Both the position numbers and the translations under genes were made by a program. 64,000 nt of DNA from Pseudoxanthomonas beigongshangi (GTDB lineage: Bacteria > Pseudomonadota > Gammaproteobacteria > Xanthomonadales > Xanthomonadaceae), in the NCBI RefSeq assembly GCF_016820515.1, contig NZ_JADHDV010000001.1, forward strand, positions 186,001 to 250,000, written 5' to 3'. Shown here piece by piece: positions 32,132-40,602 of this stretch (position 1 is the stretch's first letter; the number at the start of each line of letters is the position of its first letter). The notes under the pieces are model-generated. The model did no database searches. It was not told the origin of the DNA and saw only the letters and a list, made by a program, of their open reading frames with translations.

Positions 32132-32713
32132 ATGCAGTCCAAATCATTCCCGGGGATAGGCAGCAAGAATCACGTATCGGGGATCACGCTGGTCGAATTG
32201 GCGGTGGTGCTCGCCGTCGCGGGACTTTTGCTGGCCCTGGTGGTGCCGGCCTATCGGGATTTCATGGCCCGGGCGCGCATGAGTGAAGCCTTTGCGGTAG
32301 TGGGGCCGCTCAAATCGGCGGTACTTGAGACAGTCATGACCCAGGGGGACCCGGCCACTTTCCTGGCATCCCTGCCGATCCAGGGCAAGAGCCCGATGGA
32401 AGTCTTCGGCTACACGCCGGTCGGTTATCTTCCGGGAAGTCAGGGAACCCGCCACGTCAAACAGGCGGTCATCAGCGAGACCGGGGTCATCATCGTCCAA
32501 GCCGAGGACACCGGTTGCGCGGCATACATCGGCGGCGGGGAAGACATCACCCTGCTCTGGCTGTATCCGAAGCTCAATGCCAGCCAGTCCGGACTGGACT
32601 GGCTATGCGTATCCGCCTACTACTACTGGCAGGCCAAGGAGCGCGCCTACAAATGCATGCCCGCCGCCTGCCAGCATGATGACAACGATCTGCGAAAGTG
32701 GTTGAGGGAATGA
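32132..32713 (+). CDS. Orphan type IV pilin-like (prepilin) protein
   Basis: The product is 193 aa from ATG 32132. A 17-residue basic leader ends in Gly and is followed by ITLVELAVVLAVAGLLLALV, the class III prepilin signal (cleavage G/I, Glu at +5), then a hydrophobic N-terminal helix. The C-terminal half has cysteines near the end (WLCVS, YKCMPAAC) that could form the pilin D-loop disulfide. It is not next to other pilus genes. The local sequence around the start is AT-richer and the ribosome site is weak, so the start could lie upstream (TTG at 32066). It may be a minor pilin or pseudopilin. Confidence 0.72.
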   Translation: MQSKSFPGIGSKNHVSGITLVELAVVLAVAGLLLALVVPAYRDFMARARMSEAFAVVGPLKSAVLETVMTQGDPATFLASLPIQGKSPMEVFGYTPVGYLPGSQGTRHVKQAVISETGVIIVQAEDTGCAAYIGGGEDITLLWLYPKLNASQSGLDWLCVSAYYYWQAKERAYKCMPAACQHDDNDLRKWLRE

Positions 32714-32831
32714 CGACGGGGACCAGGCTATCGCCTGAACGCGTCGTGGAGCACAGCCGCTCGTGCGGCCATCCCATCCATGAAGGGAAAAAGGCGGGGC
32801 GAATGCCTCAGGTTTCCAGCGTCGCGGACAT

Positions 32832-32862
32832 AAAAAAAACAGGCAGACCGAAGTCTGCCTGT
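32832..32862 (-). terminator. Intrinsic terminator of tRNA-Arg
   Basis: On the minus strand, ACAGGCAGAC, loop TTCG and GTCTGCCTGT (32862-32839) are followed by a run of eight Ts. It starts 10 bp after the tRNA 3' end. Confidence 0.95.
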
Positions 32863-32871
32863 TCTTGCAAA

Positions 32872-32948
32872 TGGCGCGCCCGGAGAGATTCGAACTCCCG
32901 ACCGCCTGGTTCGTAGCCAGGTACTCTATCCAGCTGAGCTACGGGCGC
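32872..32948 (-). tRNA. tRNA-Arg (anticodon ACG)
   Basis: The 77-nt cloverleaf includes encoded CCA. The acceptor arm is GCGCCCG/CGGGCGC. The anticodon arm CCTGG-CTACGAA-CCAGG has ACG in the loop (A34 normally deaminated to inosine, reading CGU/CGC/CGA). The T-arm contains GTTCGAATC. Confidence 0.97.
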
Positions 32949-32965
32949 GTTGCGTTAGAGGCGGA

Positions 32966-32994
32966 ATTCTGCACGATTCGATTTCGGTCGTCAA
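32966..32994 (-). promoter_or_regulatory. Promoter of tRNA-Arg
   Basis: On the minus strand, TTGACG (32994-32989) and CAGAAT (32971-32966) are separated by 17 bp. The start would fall about 10 bp before the mature 5' end. Confidence 0.7.
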
Positions 32995-33205
32995 TCATTT
33001 TTCCGTAACGAATTTCCGGGGCCGATGCCGGCCCGCGGCGGGCGGGCACCGCCGGCGCTCCCGCCATTGAGCCGGGATGACGACCCGGTCGCAGTTCGGA
33101 AAATGCCGGGGACGCGATCGGCGCCGGTTAGCGGGACTTTCACGGTCGGCCCGTGACAATACCGTCCACAGGGGGAACAACCAGAATTCCGGGAGTTCCA
33201 AATCA

Positions 33206-34762
33206 ATGCGTTTTTCCAAGTCCTTGCTCGGCCTGGGGCTGATTGCGGCTGCCCCGCTGAGCGCGGCGGCCGCGACCTATACGGTCGGCCCGTCCGGGCG
33301 CCAGTACACCCAGCTGTCCACGCTGTTCAACAACGTCAACCTCGCCCCCGGCGACATCGTCGAGGTGGATGGCAATGCGACCTACAGCGGCAACATCGTC
33401 ATCGGTGACGACGACAGCGGCACCGAAGCCAATCCGGTGACCATCCGCTGGCGGCGGGTGGCCGGCGCCACGCGGCCGGTGCTGAGCGGTGGCACCCATA
33501 CCATCAAGTTCGAACAATCCAACCACGTCGTGCTGGAAGGATTCGAAATCACCGGCGGCAGCTCGAGTTGCGTCTTCAGCGAGGCCCACAACGCGACCGT
33601 GCGTGATGCCTACATCCACGACTGCCCGTCGCACGGCATCCTCGGCGCGGATCAGAATTCGGGTTCGTTCACGCTCGAATACAGCGAGGTCGCGCGGGCC
33701 GGGCAGGGCGATCGCCGTCATGCGATCTACATGCAATCCGACGAGGTCGCGTTCCCGGACACCGTATTCCGGATGCGCTACAACTACGTGCACGACGCCA
33801 CCGGCGGCGTGCTGGTGCGGGTGCGTCACCAGCGTGCGGAGATCTATTACAACTGGATCGAAGGCTCGGATCTGCACGAGGTGGAACTGATCGGGCCGGA
33901 CTGCGAAACCCAGAAGTCCGGCTGGACCGCGGACCTGCGCCGCGAGGATGCCGACGTGGTCGGCAACGTGATCATCCATCGTGCCGGCAGCCGTTCCGGC
34001 AACGCATTCCGCATCGGCGGCGATCTCAACGGCCGCAACCAGGGCCGTACCCGCCTGGTCAACAACACGATCATCCTGGATCGCGGCGGCAACGCCAACG
34101 CGGTGTTGGTGCAACTGGGCCAGGGCTCGCTGGAGATGCACAACAACGCCATCTACCAGAATGGCGGCAGCACCCCGGCGATCGTGCGTGAGAACCCGGC
34201 CAGCGACGTGGCCGCGCCCTACTGTGGGCCGTCGAGCCGCGAGCCGTGGTCGAACGGCCGCAAGGTCGCCGGCAGCAACAACTGGGTGCAGACCGGGGCG
34301 ACCCTGGTGCCGGCGGAGTGGAGCGGCACCGTGCGTGGCTCGGATCCGATGCTCACCAATCTCACCCAGCGCAGCCTGCGTCCCCGCGCCGGCAGTCCCC
34401 TGCTCGCCGCGGGCAACAACACGCCGGTGACCCCGACGGCGTTCCCGTTCCCCTCGCCGCAGCTGTTGCCGGCGTTCGACCCGCCGCTGCGGGCCAAGCT
34501 GGCGATCGGCGACGCGCACGCGCGATTGGCGCCGAGCCGGATCGCCATCGGTGCGCTGGAGCAGAGCGACATCGATACCCGCATCCGGGTCAACGGCGCA
34601 CAACCGATGATTCCCGGACAGGGGCCGGCTTCGTCGGCCGCACCGCCGACCGCCGGAGGGCAGGTCCAGCCGGTGTCGAGCGGGCGTGGCGTGTATGTCG
34701 GGCGGTCGCCGTACCGGCAGGCACCGGCGGCGCGTTATCGCCGTTCGGTGGTGAGGCCCTGA
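33206..34762 (+). CDS. Secreted right-handed beta-helix protein (pectate-lyase-like), EPS-associated
   Basis: The product is 518 aa from ATG 33206 with GGGAG upstream. The signal peptide is MRFSKSLLGLGLIAAAPLSAAAA. The mature part shows repeated short beta-strand rungs with Asn/His ladders (NHVVLEGFEITGG, NATVRDAYIHDCPSHGI, NVIIHRAGS, NNTIILDRGGNANAV), typical of parallel beta-helix polysaccharide lyases, epimerases and CASH-domain proteins. The C-terminal 60 residues are Pro/Ser/Arg-rich. It lies directly before the EPS cluster, so it may trim or modify that polymer. The catalytic type cannot be named. Confidence 0.72.
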   Translation: MRFSKSLLGLGLIAAAPLSAAAATYTVGPSGRQYTQLSTLFNNVNLAPGDIVEVDGNATYSGNIVIGDDDSGTEANPVTIRWRRVAGATRPVLSGGTHTIKFEQSNHVVLEGFEITGGSSSCVFSEAHNATVRDAYIHDCPSHGILGADQNSGSFTLEYSEVARAGQGDRRHAIYMQSDEVAFPDTVFRMRYNYVHDATGGVLVRVRHQRAEIYYNWIEGSDLHEVELIGPDCETQKSGWTADLRREDADVVGNVIIHRAGSRSGNAFRIGGDLNGRNQGRTRLVNNTIILDRGGNANAVLVQLGQGSLEMHNNAIYQNGGSTPAIVRENPASDVAAPYCGPSSREPWSNGRKVAGSNNWVQTGATLVPAEWSGTVRGSDPMLTNLTQRSLRPRAGSPLLAAGNNTPVTPTAFPFPSPQLLPAFDPPLRAKLAIGDAHARLAPSRIAIGALEQSDIDTRIRVNGAQPMIPGQGPASSAAPPTAGGQVQPVSSGRGVYVGRSPYRQAPAARYRRSVVRP

Positions 34763-34817
34763 CGGACGCGCCGGGTAACCGGGCAGGCTCCGGCCTTCCC
34801 GGCGCTTGCGGAAAAAG

Positions 34818-34843
34818 AAAGGCCGGGGCGACCCGGCCTTTTT
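34818..34843 (+). terminator. Intrinsic terminator after the beta-helix gene
   Basis: GGCCGGG (34821-34827) pairs with CCCGGCC (34832-34838) around GCGA; AAA precedes and TTTTTC follows. Confidence 0.88.
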
Positions 34844-35191
34844 CGTGGTCGCGGGCGGGGAGATCCCCGCGGACGGATCGCCAGGGGCCTGTCCGGACAG
34901 GTATCCCGCCGTCGGGGCAGGGTGTTTCCCGGTGCGGACTCCCGATTCGGGAAGCGGACGGAAGGTGGCCGGGTGCCGGCTGAAGTCGCGTTGATAGCGG
35001 TGTTACCAATGCAAGTGAAACCGTGGGTATCCGCGAATGACCTTAGTACGGGCAGGCCGCAGGAACACCAGGGATTCGGGGGCCAGGACAGGGGGAGACA
35101 TGCAGGATTGCTTGAATGCGTGCGGCCGGTGCCGCGCGCCGCGGGGCTTGCGGACGAAGGTGCTGCCGATGCCGGTGGCCGGGAGGTTGTC
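34844..35191 (+). other. Long leader region before the sugar transferase gene
   Basis: About 350 bp between the terminator and the initiating sugar transferase gene probably hold the EPS promoter and an untranslated leader. A 14-bp palindrome CCTGTCCGGACAGG lies at 34888-34901. The frame is open upstream, but those residues do not look like protein. A GGAGG ribosome site precedes the ATG at 35192. No sigma-54 consensus was seen. Confidence 0.45.
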
Positions 35192-36589
35192 ATGAAGTCC
35201 AGCCAGGCCAGCCGCAAGGCGCGCGCCGCCCGCATCCTGTGGATCGCGGAGGCCATCGTGCTGATGGCCGCGGTGATGGCCGCCGCCTGGATCCGTTTCC
35301 ACAACGAGCCCGAGTACCACGTCGTCTTCGTCGAACAGGCGCCGATCCGCGCGGTGCTGGTGGCGCTGTTCCTCACCGGCGCGATGGCGGCGTTCGGCCT
35401 GTACCAGGTGCACGTCCGCCACACCCGGCTGGATTTCATCCTGCGGCTGACCCTCTCGTTCGCATTCGGCGGCATTGGCCTGGTGGTGCTGTATTACCTG
35501 ATTCCGGCCACTTACATCGGCCGCGGCGTGCAGGCGATGTCGCTGGCGCTCGGTCTGTTGGGCGTCTGCCTGGTGCGGCTGACCTGGATGCGCATCTACG
35601 GTTCGGATGTGCTCAAGCAGCGGATCCTGATTTTCGGCGCCGGCAAGAACGCCGACCTGATCAATTCACGCATGCGCCGCAAGTCCGATCGGCGTTCGTT
35701 CCTGGTGCTCGGCTTCGTGCCGGTGCCCGGCCAGCCGGTGCTGGTGAGCGAGGACCTGCTGGTCCGCCCGGGCGAGGAGGGCCTGGCCGAACTGGTCGAG
35801 CGCATGCAGATCGACGAACTGGTGATCGCGCCCGACGAGCGTCGCGGCGGCCTGCCGATGGAAGAGATGCTGCTGTGCGTGCAGCGCGGCGTGTCGGTGG
35901 TGGACCTGTCCAGCTTCTTCGAGCGCGAGGCCGGAATGGTCCAGCTCAACGTGGTGGATCCTTCCTGGCTGGTGTTCTCGGGCGGATTCGATTATTCGAC
36001 GCCGCGGCGGCTGAGCAAGCGCTTCTTCGATCTGGCGGCGGCGCTGGCGCTGCTGCTGATCGCCTGGCCGCTGATGCTGCTGGTGGCGCTGGCGGTCTGG
36101 GTGGAATCGGGTGGCCCGATTTTCTACAGCCAGACCCGGGTGGGCGAGCGTGGCCGCCACTTCACCCTGACCAAGTTCCGCAGCATGCGCGTGGATGCGG
36201 AAAAGGACGGCGTGGCGATATGGGCGAGCAAGGACGATGATCGCAGTACCCGGGTCGGCAAGTTCATCCGCAAGACCCGCCTGGACGAGCTGCCGCAACT
36301 GGTGGCGGTGATCCGCGGCGACATGAGTTTCGTCGGGCCGCGCCCGGAGCGCCCGCATTTCGTCGACATGCTCAACGACGAGATCCGCTACTACGGCGTT
36401 CGCCACAGCGTGAAGCCGGGCCTGACCGGCTGGGCGCAACTGCGCTATCCCTACGGTGCCTCGGTGCGCGACGCCGAGGAGAAGCTGAAGTTCGATCTGT
36501 TCTACGTGAAGAACCACGGCCTGGTGTTCGACCTGATGATCCTGCTGCAGACGGTCGAGGTCGTGCTGTTCGGACGTGGCGCGCGCTGA
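35192..36589 (+). CDS. Undecaprenyl-phosphate sugar phosphotransferase of the XrtA/PEP-CTERM EPS type
   Basis: The product is 465 aa. Four N-terminal transmembrane helices (residues about 12-140) are followed by a CoA-binding-like domain (ILIFGAGKNADLINSR) and a fifth helix near 290-310. The C-terminal bacterial sugar transferase domain has KRFFDLAAALALLL, GPIFYSQTRVGERGRHF, TKFRSMR, RKTRLDELPQL, DMSFVGPRPERP and GLTGWAQL. The ending YPYGASVRDAEEKLKFDLFY...GRGAR is typical of the exosortase-A-associated family (TIGR03013-like). It starts repeat-unit synthesis on the lipid carrier. Confidence 0.9.
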   Translation: MKSSQASRKARAARILWIAEAIVLMAAVMAAAWIRFHNEPEYHVVFVEQAPIRAVLVALFLTGAMAAFGLYQVHVRHTRLDFILRLTLSFAFGGIGLVVLYYLIPATYIGRGVQAMSLALGLLGVCLVRLTWMRIYGSDVLKQRILIFGAGKNADLINSRMRRKSDRRSFLVLGFVPVPGQPVLVSEDLLVRPGEEGLAELVERMQIDELVIAPDERRGGLPMEEMLLCVQRGVSVVDLSSFFEREAGMVQLNVVDPSWLVFSGGFDYSTPRRLSKRFFDLAAALALLLIAWPLMLLVALAVWVESGGPIFYSQTRVGERGRHFTLTKFRSMRVDAEKDGVAIWASKDDDRSTRVGKFIRKTRLDELPQLVAVIRGDMSFVGPRPERPHFVDMLNDEIRYYGVRHSVKPGLTGWAQLRYPYGASVRDAEEKLKFDLFYVKNHGLVFDLMILLQTVEVVLFGRGAR

Positions 36590-36620
36590 CGGCGTTGCCG
36601 GGATGCGGGAACGCCGCGGC

Positions 36621-37535
36621 TCAACCGGGAAGCAGGCTGCGGATCGCGCGACGCGCGGCGAACGGCGCCAGCCGCAGCAGTTCGCGGCGGACCGCCGGAT
36701 CCGGCGTCAGTCGCCAGGCATCGCGCGCCAGTCGCCAGCCGTCGCGCCAGCGCCCGCGAATCAGCATTCCACGCGCGTTGCGCGCGTAGGTGCCGGCCAG
36801 GGCGCGGTCCAGTTCCGCATCGGCGACCTGCCCGCGCGCGGCGCGCACCGCACGTTCGACCACGCGCACGTAGTCGTCATAGGTGCTGGCTTCGGCGGAG
36901 AGGCCATCGTGTCCGCGCATGGCGCGCACCAGCGACTGCTCGACCACGCCGATCGGCCAGCGCTGGGCGATGCGCAGGTGGAAGTCGATGTCCTCGGCGG
37001 TGCGCAGGCTTTCATCGAAACCGCCGATGTCCTCGAACACCTCGCGGCGCAGGATCGCCGACGCCGGCGCGAGCGCGGGATTGTGGATCACCCAGCGCAG
37101 CACCTGGCCGTCTTCGCGGATGACGTCGCGGCGACGAAACACGTCGATCAGGCGACCTTCGCTGTCGACCCGCTCGACGTCGCACAGGACCATGCCGGCC
37201 TCCGGGTGCGCTTCCAGCCAGGCCAGTTGCCGTTCGGTCTTTTCCGGCAGCCATTCGTCGTCGCTGTCCAGCAACGCGAAGTAGCGGCCGCGGGCCAGGC
37301 GCATGCCATGGTTGCGCGCGGCGGATACGCCCGCGTTGGCCTGCCATACGTAGCGCACGCGATCGCCGTAGCGCGTGCGCAGGAGTTGTTCCGTGCCATC
37401 GGTGGAGCCATCGTCGACGACGATGATTTCGTCGACGGCGCGGGTCTGCGCGAGCACCGTTTCGATCGCGCGCACCACCAGGTCCCGCCGGTTGTAGGTG
37501 GGTATAATCGTTGAAACCTCGATAGCTGGCGCCAT
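36621..37535 (-). CDS. Glycosyltransferase family 2
   Basis: The product is 304 aa from the ATG at 37535 (MAPAIEVSTIIPTYNRRDLV), with GGAGAG about 12 nt upstream. The GT-A fold motifs IIVVDDGSTDGT and the DxD-type ALLDSDDEWLPEK are present. The acceptor region has EDIDFHLRIAQRWP. It transfers a sugar from a nucleotide sugar to the growing repeat unit; the sugar is unknown. It is divergent from the deacetylase gene, and their start codons overlap in one CATG. Confidence 0.87.
   Translation of the reverse strand: MAPAIEVSTIIPTYNRRDLVVRAIETVLAQTRAVDEIIVVDDGSTDGTEQLLRTRYGDRVRYVWQANAGVSAARNHGMRLARGRYFALLDSDDEWLPEKTERQLAWLEAHPEAGMVLCDVERVDSEGRLIDVFRRRDVIREDGQVLRWVIHNPALAPASAILRREVFEDIGGFDESLRTAEDIDFHLRIAQRWPIGVVEQSLVRAMRGHDGLSAEASTYDDYVRVVERAVRAARGQVADAELDRALAGTYARNARGMLIRGRWRDGWRLARDAWRLTPDPAVRRELLRLAPFAARRAIRSLLPG
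37503..37508 (+). promoter_or_regulatory. Possible -10 box of the deacetylase gene inside the divergent GT2 gene
   Basis: A perfect TATAAT lies 25 bp before the deacetylase ATG and inside the first codons of the GT2 gene on the other strand. The -35 is weak. Because the two start codons overlap, any promoter must lie inside the neighbouring coding sequence. Confidence 0.4.
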
Positions 37536-38556
37536 GCTGAAGGATCTCTCCAAGAAGCTTCTATACGTCAGTGGCCTGTTGGGCCTGTACCACCGTGTGC
37601 GCAACGCGGACAGCCTGACCGTGGTGATGTTCCATCGTACCCTGAGCCCGGATGATCCGCGCTGGCGGACCTGCGATCCGGATTACACGCTGGCCACGCG
37701 CTGGCTGGCCGATTCGCTGGCGTTTTTCCGCAGGCACTACCACGTGGTATCGCTGGAACAGGTGCTGGCCTCGCGCCGGACGGGGGCGCCGCTGCCGCCA
37801 CGCGCGCTGCTGATCACCTTCGACGACGGCTGGGCCGACAATGCCGACTACGCGTTGCCCGAATTGCGCAAGGCGGGCCTGCCGGCGTTGATGTTCGTGG
37901 TGTCCGATGCGGTCGGTACCCGCCAGCCGTTCTTCCAGGAACGCCTGATCGCCGCGCTGCGCCGCGGCGCGTTGAAGCTGGCCGACCTGGCCGACGCGAT
38001 GCAGCCACACCTGTCCGAACCGTGGCGGCCGCGCGATGAATCGCTGGACGAACTGCGCGAGGCGATCGCGCGGCTCGAACGGATGCCGGCCGAACACCGC
38101 GAGGCGGTGCTGGCGCCGTTCATGGCGGCGCTGGACGATGGCCACCGGCACATGGTGACCGTGGAGGAATTGCATCGGCTGGCCGCCGGCGGCATGGCGC
38201 TGGGCCTGCACGGCAAGACCCATGCGCCGATGAAGCACGCGGCCGATCTCGACGCGGAACTGTCCGGCGCGCGCGCGGCGCTGGCGCGGCAGCTGGGACA
38301 GCCGGCGCCCAATGCCGAATCGATGTCCTTCCCGCATGGTTCCTTCGACGATGCGATCGCGCAGCGCGCGCGCGATGCCGGCTACGAGCTGATCTTCACC
38401 AGTGTGCCGGTGCTCAATCCGGCCGCCGGCGGGGTTGGCTGGCTGCTGGGGCGCACCGGCTTCGAGACCGATGCGGTGGTCGATGCGCGTGGACGTTTCC
38501 GGCCGGACTGGCTGGCGCTCTACCTGTTCCGCAAACCGGCGCAGCGGCTGGCCTGA
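37534..38556 (+). CDS. Polysaccharide deacetylase (NodB/CE4 family)
   Basis: The product is 340 aa. The NodB motif TFDDGWADNADYALPEL carries the catalytic base Asp and metal Asp. The metal His motif is LGLHGKTHAPMKH (HxxxH-like). The third motif region SMSFPHGSFDD follows. It starts MLKDLSKKLLYVSGLLGLYHRVR with no signal peptide, so it may act on cytoplasmic lipid-linked or nucleotide sugars, or be membrane-associated. A GTG at 37498 is an alternative start. It probably removes N-acetyl groups from the EPS unit. Confidence 0.85.
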   Translation: MLKDLSKKLLYVSGLLGLYHRVRNADSLTVVMFHRTLSPDDPRWRTCDPDYTLATRWLADSLAFFRRHYHVVSLEQVLASRRTGAPLPPRALLITFDDGWADNADYALPELRKAGLPALMFVVSDAVGTRQPFFQERLIAALRRGALKLADLADAMQPHLSEPWRPRDESLDELREAIARLERMPAEHREAVLAPFMAALDDGHRHMVTVEELHRLAAGGMALGLHGKTHAPMKHAADLDAELSGARAALARQLGQPAPNAESMSFPHGSFDDAIAQRARDAGYELIFTSVPVLNPAAGGVGWLLGRTGFETDAVVDARGRFRPDWLALYLFRKPAQRLA

Positions 38557-38568
38557 AGCCAGGCCGCC

Positions 38569-39618
38569 TCATTCGTCCTCATCCGCCGAGGTCAGGAACC
38601 AGACCGGTTCGGTGGCGTTGGCGAGGTTCCAGCGCACGAACACCGGGCGTTGGCTGCGTTCGCTGAAGCCAGCCTCGCGCCAACCCTGCAACTGGCCTTC
38701 CGGCCCGGTGATCTCCACCGATACCGAGCCATGGCCCGCTGCGCGCGCGGCGGCGATCAGGGCCTGCACGTAGTGCACGGTGAGTCCGTGCGCGCCGTTG
38801 TCGGACCAGAAGTCGCGCACGTGCAGGGTGGCGTCCTCCACCTGCACCGCGAACCATGCCTTCAGTGCGTGGCTGCCGGGCGAAGTGATCCAGAGGTAGC
38901 GGGTGGTCGCCAGCGGCGAGTCGTCGAAGCGCCACTTGGCGTGCACGCTGTCGCGCACCGCGAGCACGCCATCGCCCTGCGACGCGGCGGCCCACAGGGC
39001 ATCCATGCGCGGATCGGCGCGGTTGCCCCATTCGGTGCGCAGGCGCGGGCCATGCCAGCGGCGCCAGCCGTCGCGCAAGGCCACCCCCGTATCGAGCAGC
39101 CAGCCCGCGGCGGGTGCCAGCCATTCCGGCATCCGCGCGCGCAGGTAGCGCGCGTGACGGATCACCCGCGCATAGCGCACCAGATGGGTCGCCTGCTGGT
39201 AGCCCATGCGCTTGAACACCGCCGCCGCCTTCGGATTGGGGAATCCGTACAGGACGTCCACCTGCTCCCGGCCGGCGTCGATCAGCCCCTGCTGCAGCAT
39301 CAGCGCCGGGCCGAGCGAACGGTGCTCGGGCAGCACCGCCAGATCGACCAGCACGCCGGCGTCCAGATCGCGGCCACGATGGCGCATCCGGCGGCGGCCG
39401 GCGCAGGCAGTGCCCACCCATTGGCCGGTCCGGGTTTCCTGCAGCAGTTGCAGCAACGGCGCACCGTGCGGGCAACCCAGGTAGAACCAGTCGTACTTGG
39501 CGGCGATCCGATCGGTGCGGCCCAGATTGCCCCACCAGATCGACAGCACGGTGTCGCGGTCGCGCAGCGGATCGCCGGCATGGACCAGGTACTGCGGCGT
39601 GGGCGGGGATTGGTTCAC
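38569..39618 (-). CDS. GNAT-fold N-acetyltransferase
   Basis: The product is 349 aa with an N-terminal GNAT-like domain (LQLLQETRTGQWVGTACAGRRRM, then VDLAVLPEHRSLGPALMLQQGLIDAG). A second less clear half contains AKWRFDDSPLATTRYLWI. It is the last gene of a four-gene operon (ACP, acyl ligase, NAD synthase-like, this gene), 3 bp after the NAD-synthase-like stop. It could transfer the ACP-bound acyl group to an amino sugar. The acyl donor is inferred only from its neighbours. Confidence 0.7.
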   Translation of the reverse strand: MNQSPPTPQYLVHAGDPLRDRDTVLSIWWGNLGRTDRIAAKYDWFYLGCPHGAPLLQLLQETRTGQWVGTACAGRRRMRHRGRDLDAGVLVDLAVLPEHRSLGPALMLQQGLIDAGREQVDVLYGFPNPKAAAVFKRMGYQQATHLVRYARVIRHARYLRARMPEWLAPAAGWLLDTGVALRDGWRRWHGPRLRTEWGNRADPRMDALWAAASQGDGVLAVRDSVHAKWRFDDSPLATTRYLWITSPGSHALKAWFAVQVEDATLHVRDFWSDNGAHGLTVHYVQALIAAARAAGHGSVSVEITGPEGQLQGWREAGFSERSQRPVFVRWNLANATEPVWFLTSADEDE

Positions 39619-39621
39619 GGA

Positions 39622-40602
39622 TCAGTCCAGCTCGGGCACGTCGCCGGCCAGCACCGGTGCCATGTGCAGGTAGCGGGTGGTGCGGCGCTTGTTGCGGATG
39701 TCCTCGTAGACCGCCTCGGCCTGCGCCGGGGTGATGCCCAGCGCGGTGGCCAGTTCGCCGGCGGGACGGGCGTGGTTGAGCGCCCACAACGCCAGATCCA
39801 TCTGCTGGTAGGGCAGGGCGAAGTAGAACTCGTCCTGGCCCTGGCTGAGGCTGTAGGTGTCGGTGGTGGGAATCGCCGCGCAAACGCGCTCGGGCAGGCC
39901 CAGGTGGCGCGCCATGCCGTACACCTGCGATTTGTACAGGTGGGCGATGGGCTTGACGTCGGCGGAGCCGTCGCCGTTCTTGACGAAGAAGCCCTGGTCG
40001 TATTCGACCCGGTTGGGCGTGCCGACCACGCCGTAGTTGAGGCGATCGGCGTGGAAATATTCCAGCGTCTTGCGAATGCGCTGCTTGAAATTGGTCGCGG
40101 CGACGATGGCCAGATAATCGGCCAGCGCCAGTTCGCGTTCATGGCGTTGGCCATCCGGCGATTCGGCGATCAGGCGGAAGCGGTTGATGCGACCTTCGGT
40201 GCCGCCGTCGATGACGATCTTGAACTTCCAGCCCTCGCCGTACTCGGGCAGGGTGTTGCGCACCGCCTGGTCACGCGCGCGGTAGCAGCCTATGGCTTCC
40301 AGTGCCGGCGCGATGTCGACGGTCTCGGTGCGCACGCCGAGGTGTTCGGCCAGCAGGCGAGCGCGCACCGCACTGTCGTCGGAGGAGTCGCGTTCCGGCA
40401 GGATCAGGGTGAACACGCGGTCCGGGCCCAGCGCGCGCACGGCCAGCGCGGCGCTGACCGAGCTGTCGATGCCGCCGGAAATGGCGACCACCAGGCCGCG
40501 CCGGTGCAGTTGCCGCGCGGTGATTTCACGCAGGCGCGCGGCGATGCGATCGGCTTCCTGTTCGTAGTCGATGTCGAGGACGTGGCGGTCGAGGCTGCTC
40601 AT
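39622..40602 (-). CDS. NAD synthase-like ATP pyrophosphatase (stand-alone, ammonia type)
   Basis: The product is 326 aa. The PP-loop SGGIDSS is at residues 42-48. Substrate-site sequences follow: LPERDSSDDSAVRARLLAEHLG, ATNFKQRIRKTLEYFHADRLNYGVVGTPN in two blocks, GFFVKNGDGSADVKPIAHLYKSQV. There is no N-terminal nitrilase glutaminase, so ammonia or a partner amidotransferase would supply nitrogen. It overlaps the acyl ligase gene by 4 bp. It may be a true NadE or a paralogue that forms an amide for polysaccharide decoration; its place in an acyl-activation operon favours the second. Confidence 0.82.
   Translation of the reverse strand: MSSLDRHVLDIDYEQEADRIAARLREITARQLHRRGLVVAISGGIDSSVSAALAVRALGPDRVFTLILPERDSSDDSAVRARLLAEHLGVRTETVDIAPALEAIGCYRARDQAVRNTLPEYGEGWKFKIVIDGGTEGRINRFRLIAESPDGQRHERELALADYLAIVAATNFKQRIRKTLEYFHADRLNYGVVGTPNRVEYDQGFFVKNGDGSADVKPIAHLYKSQVYGMARHLGLPERVCAAIPTTDTYSLSQGQDEFYFALPYQQMDLALWALNHARPAGELATALGITPAQAEAVYEDIRNKRRTTRYLHMAPVLAGDVPELD

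Noticed and set aside
34888..34901. A 14-bp palindrome CCTGTCCGGACAGG as an operator
   Set aside because: It may be a regulator site, but no known consensus fits and it occurs once, so it is only noted in the leader entry.
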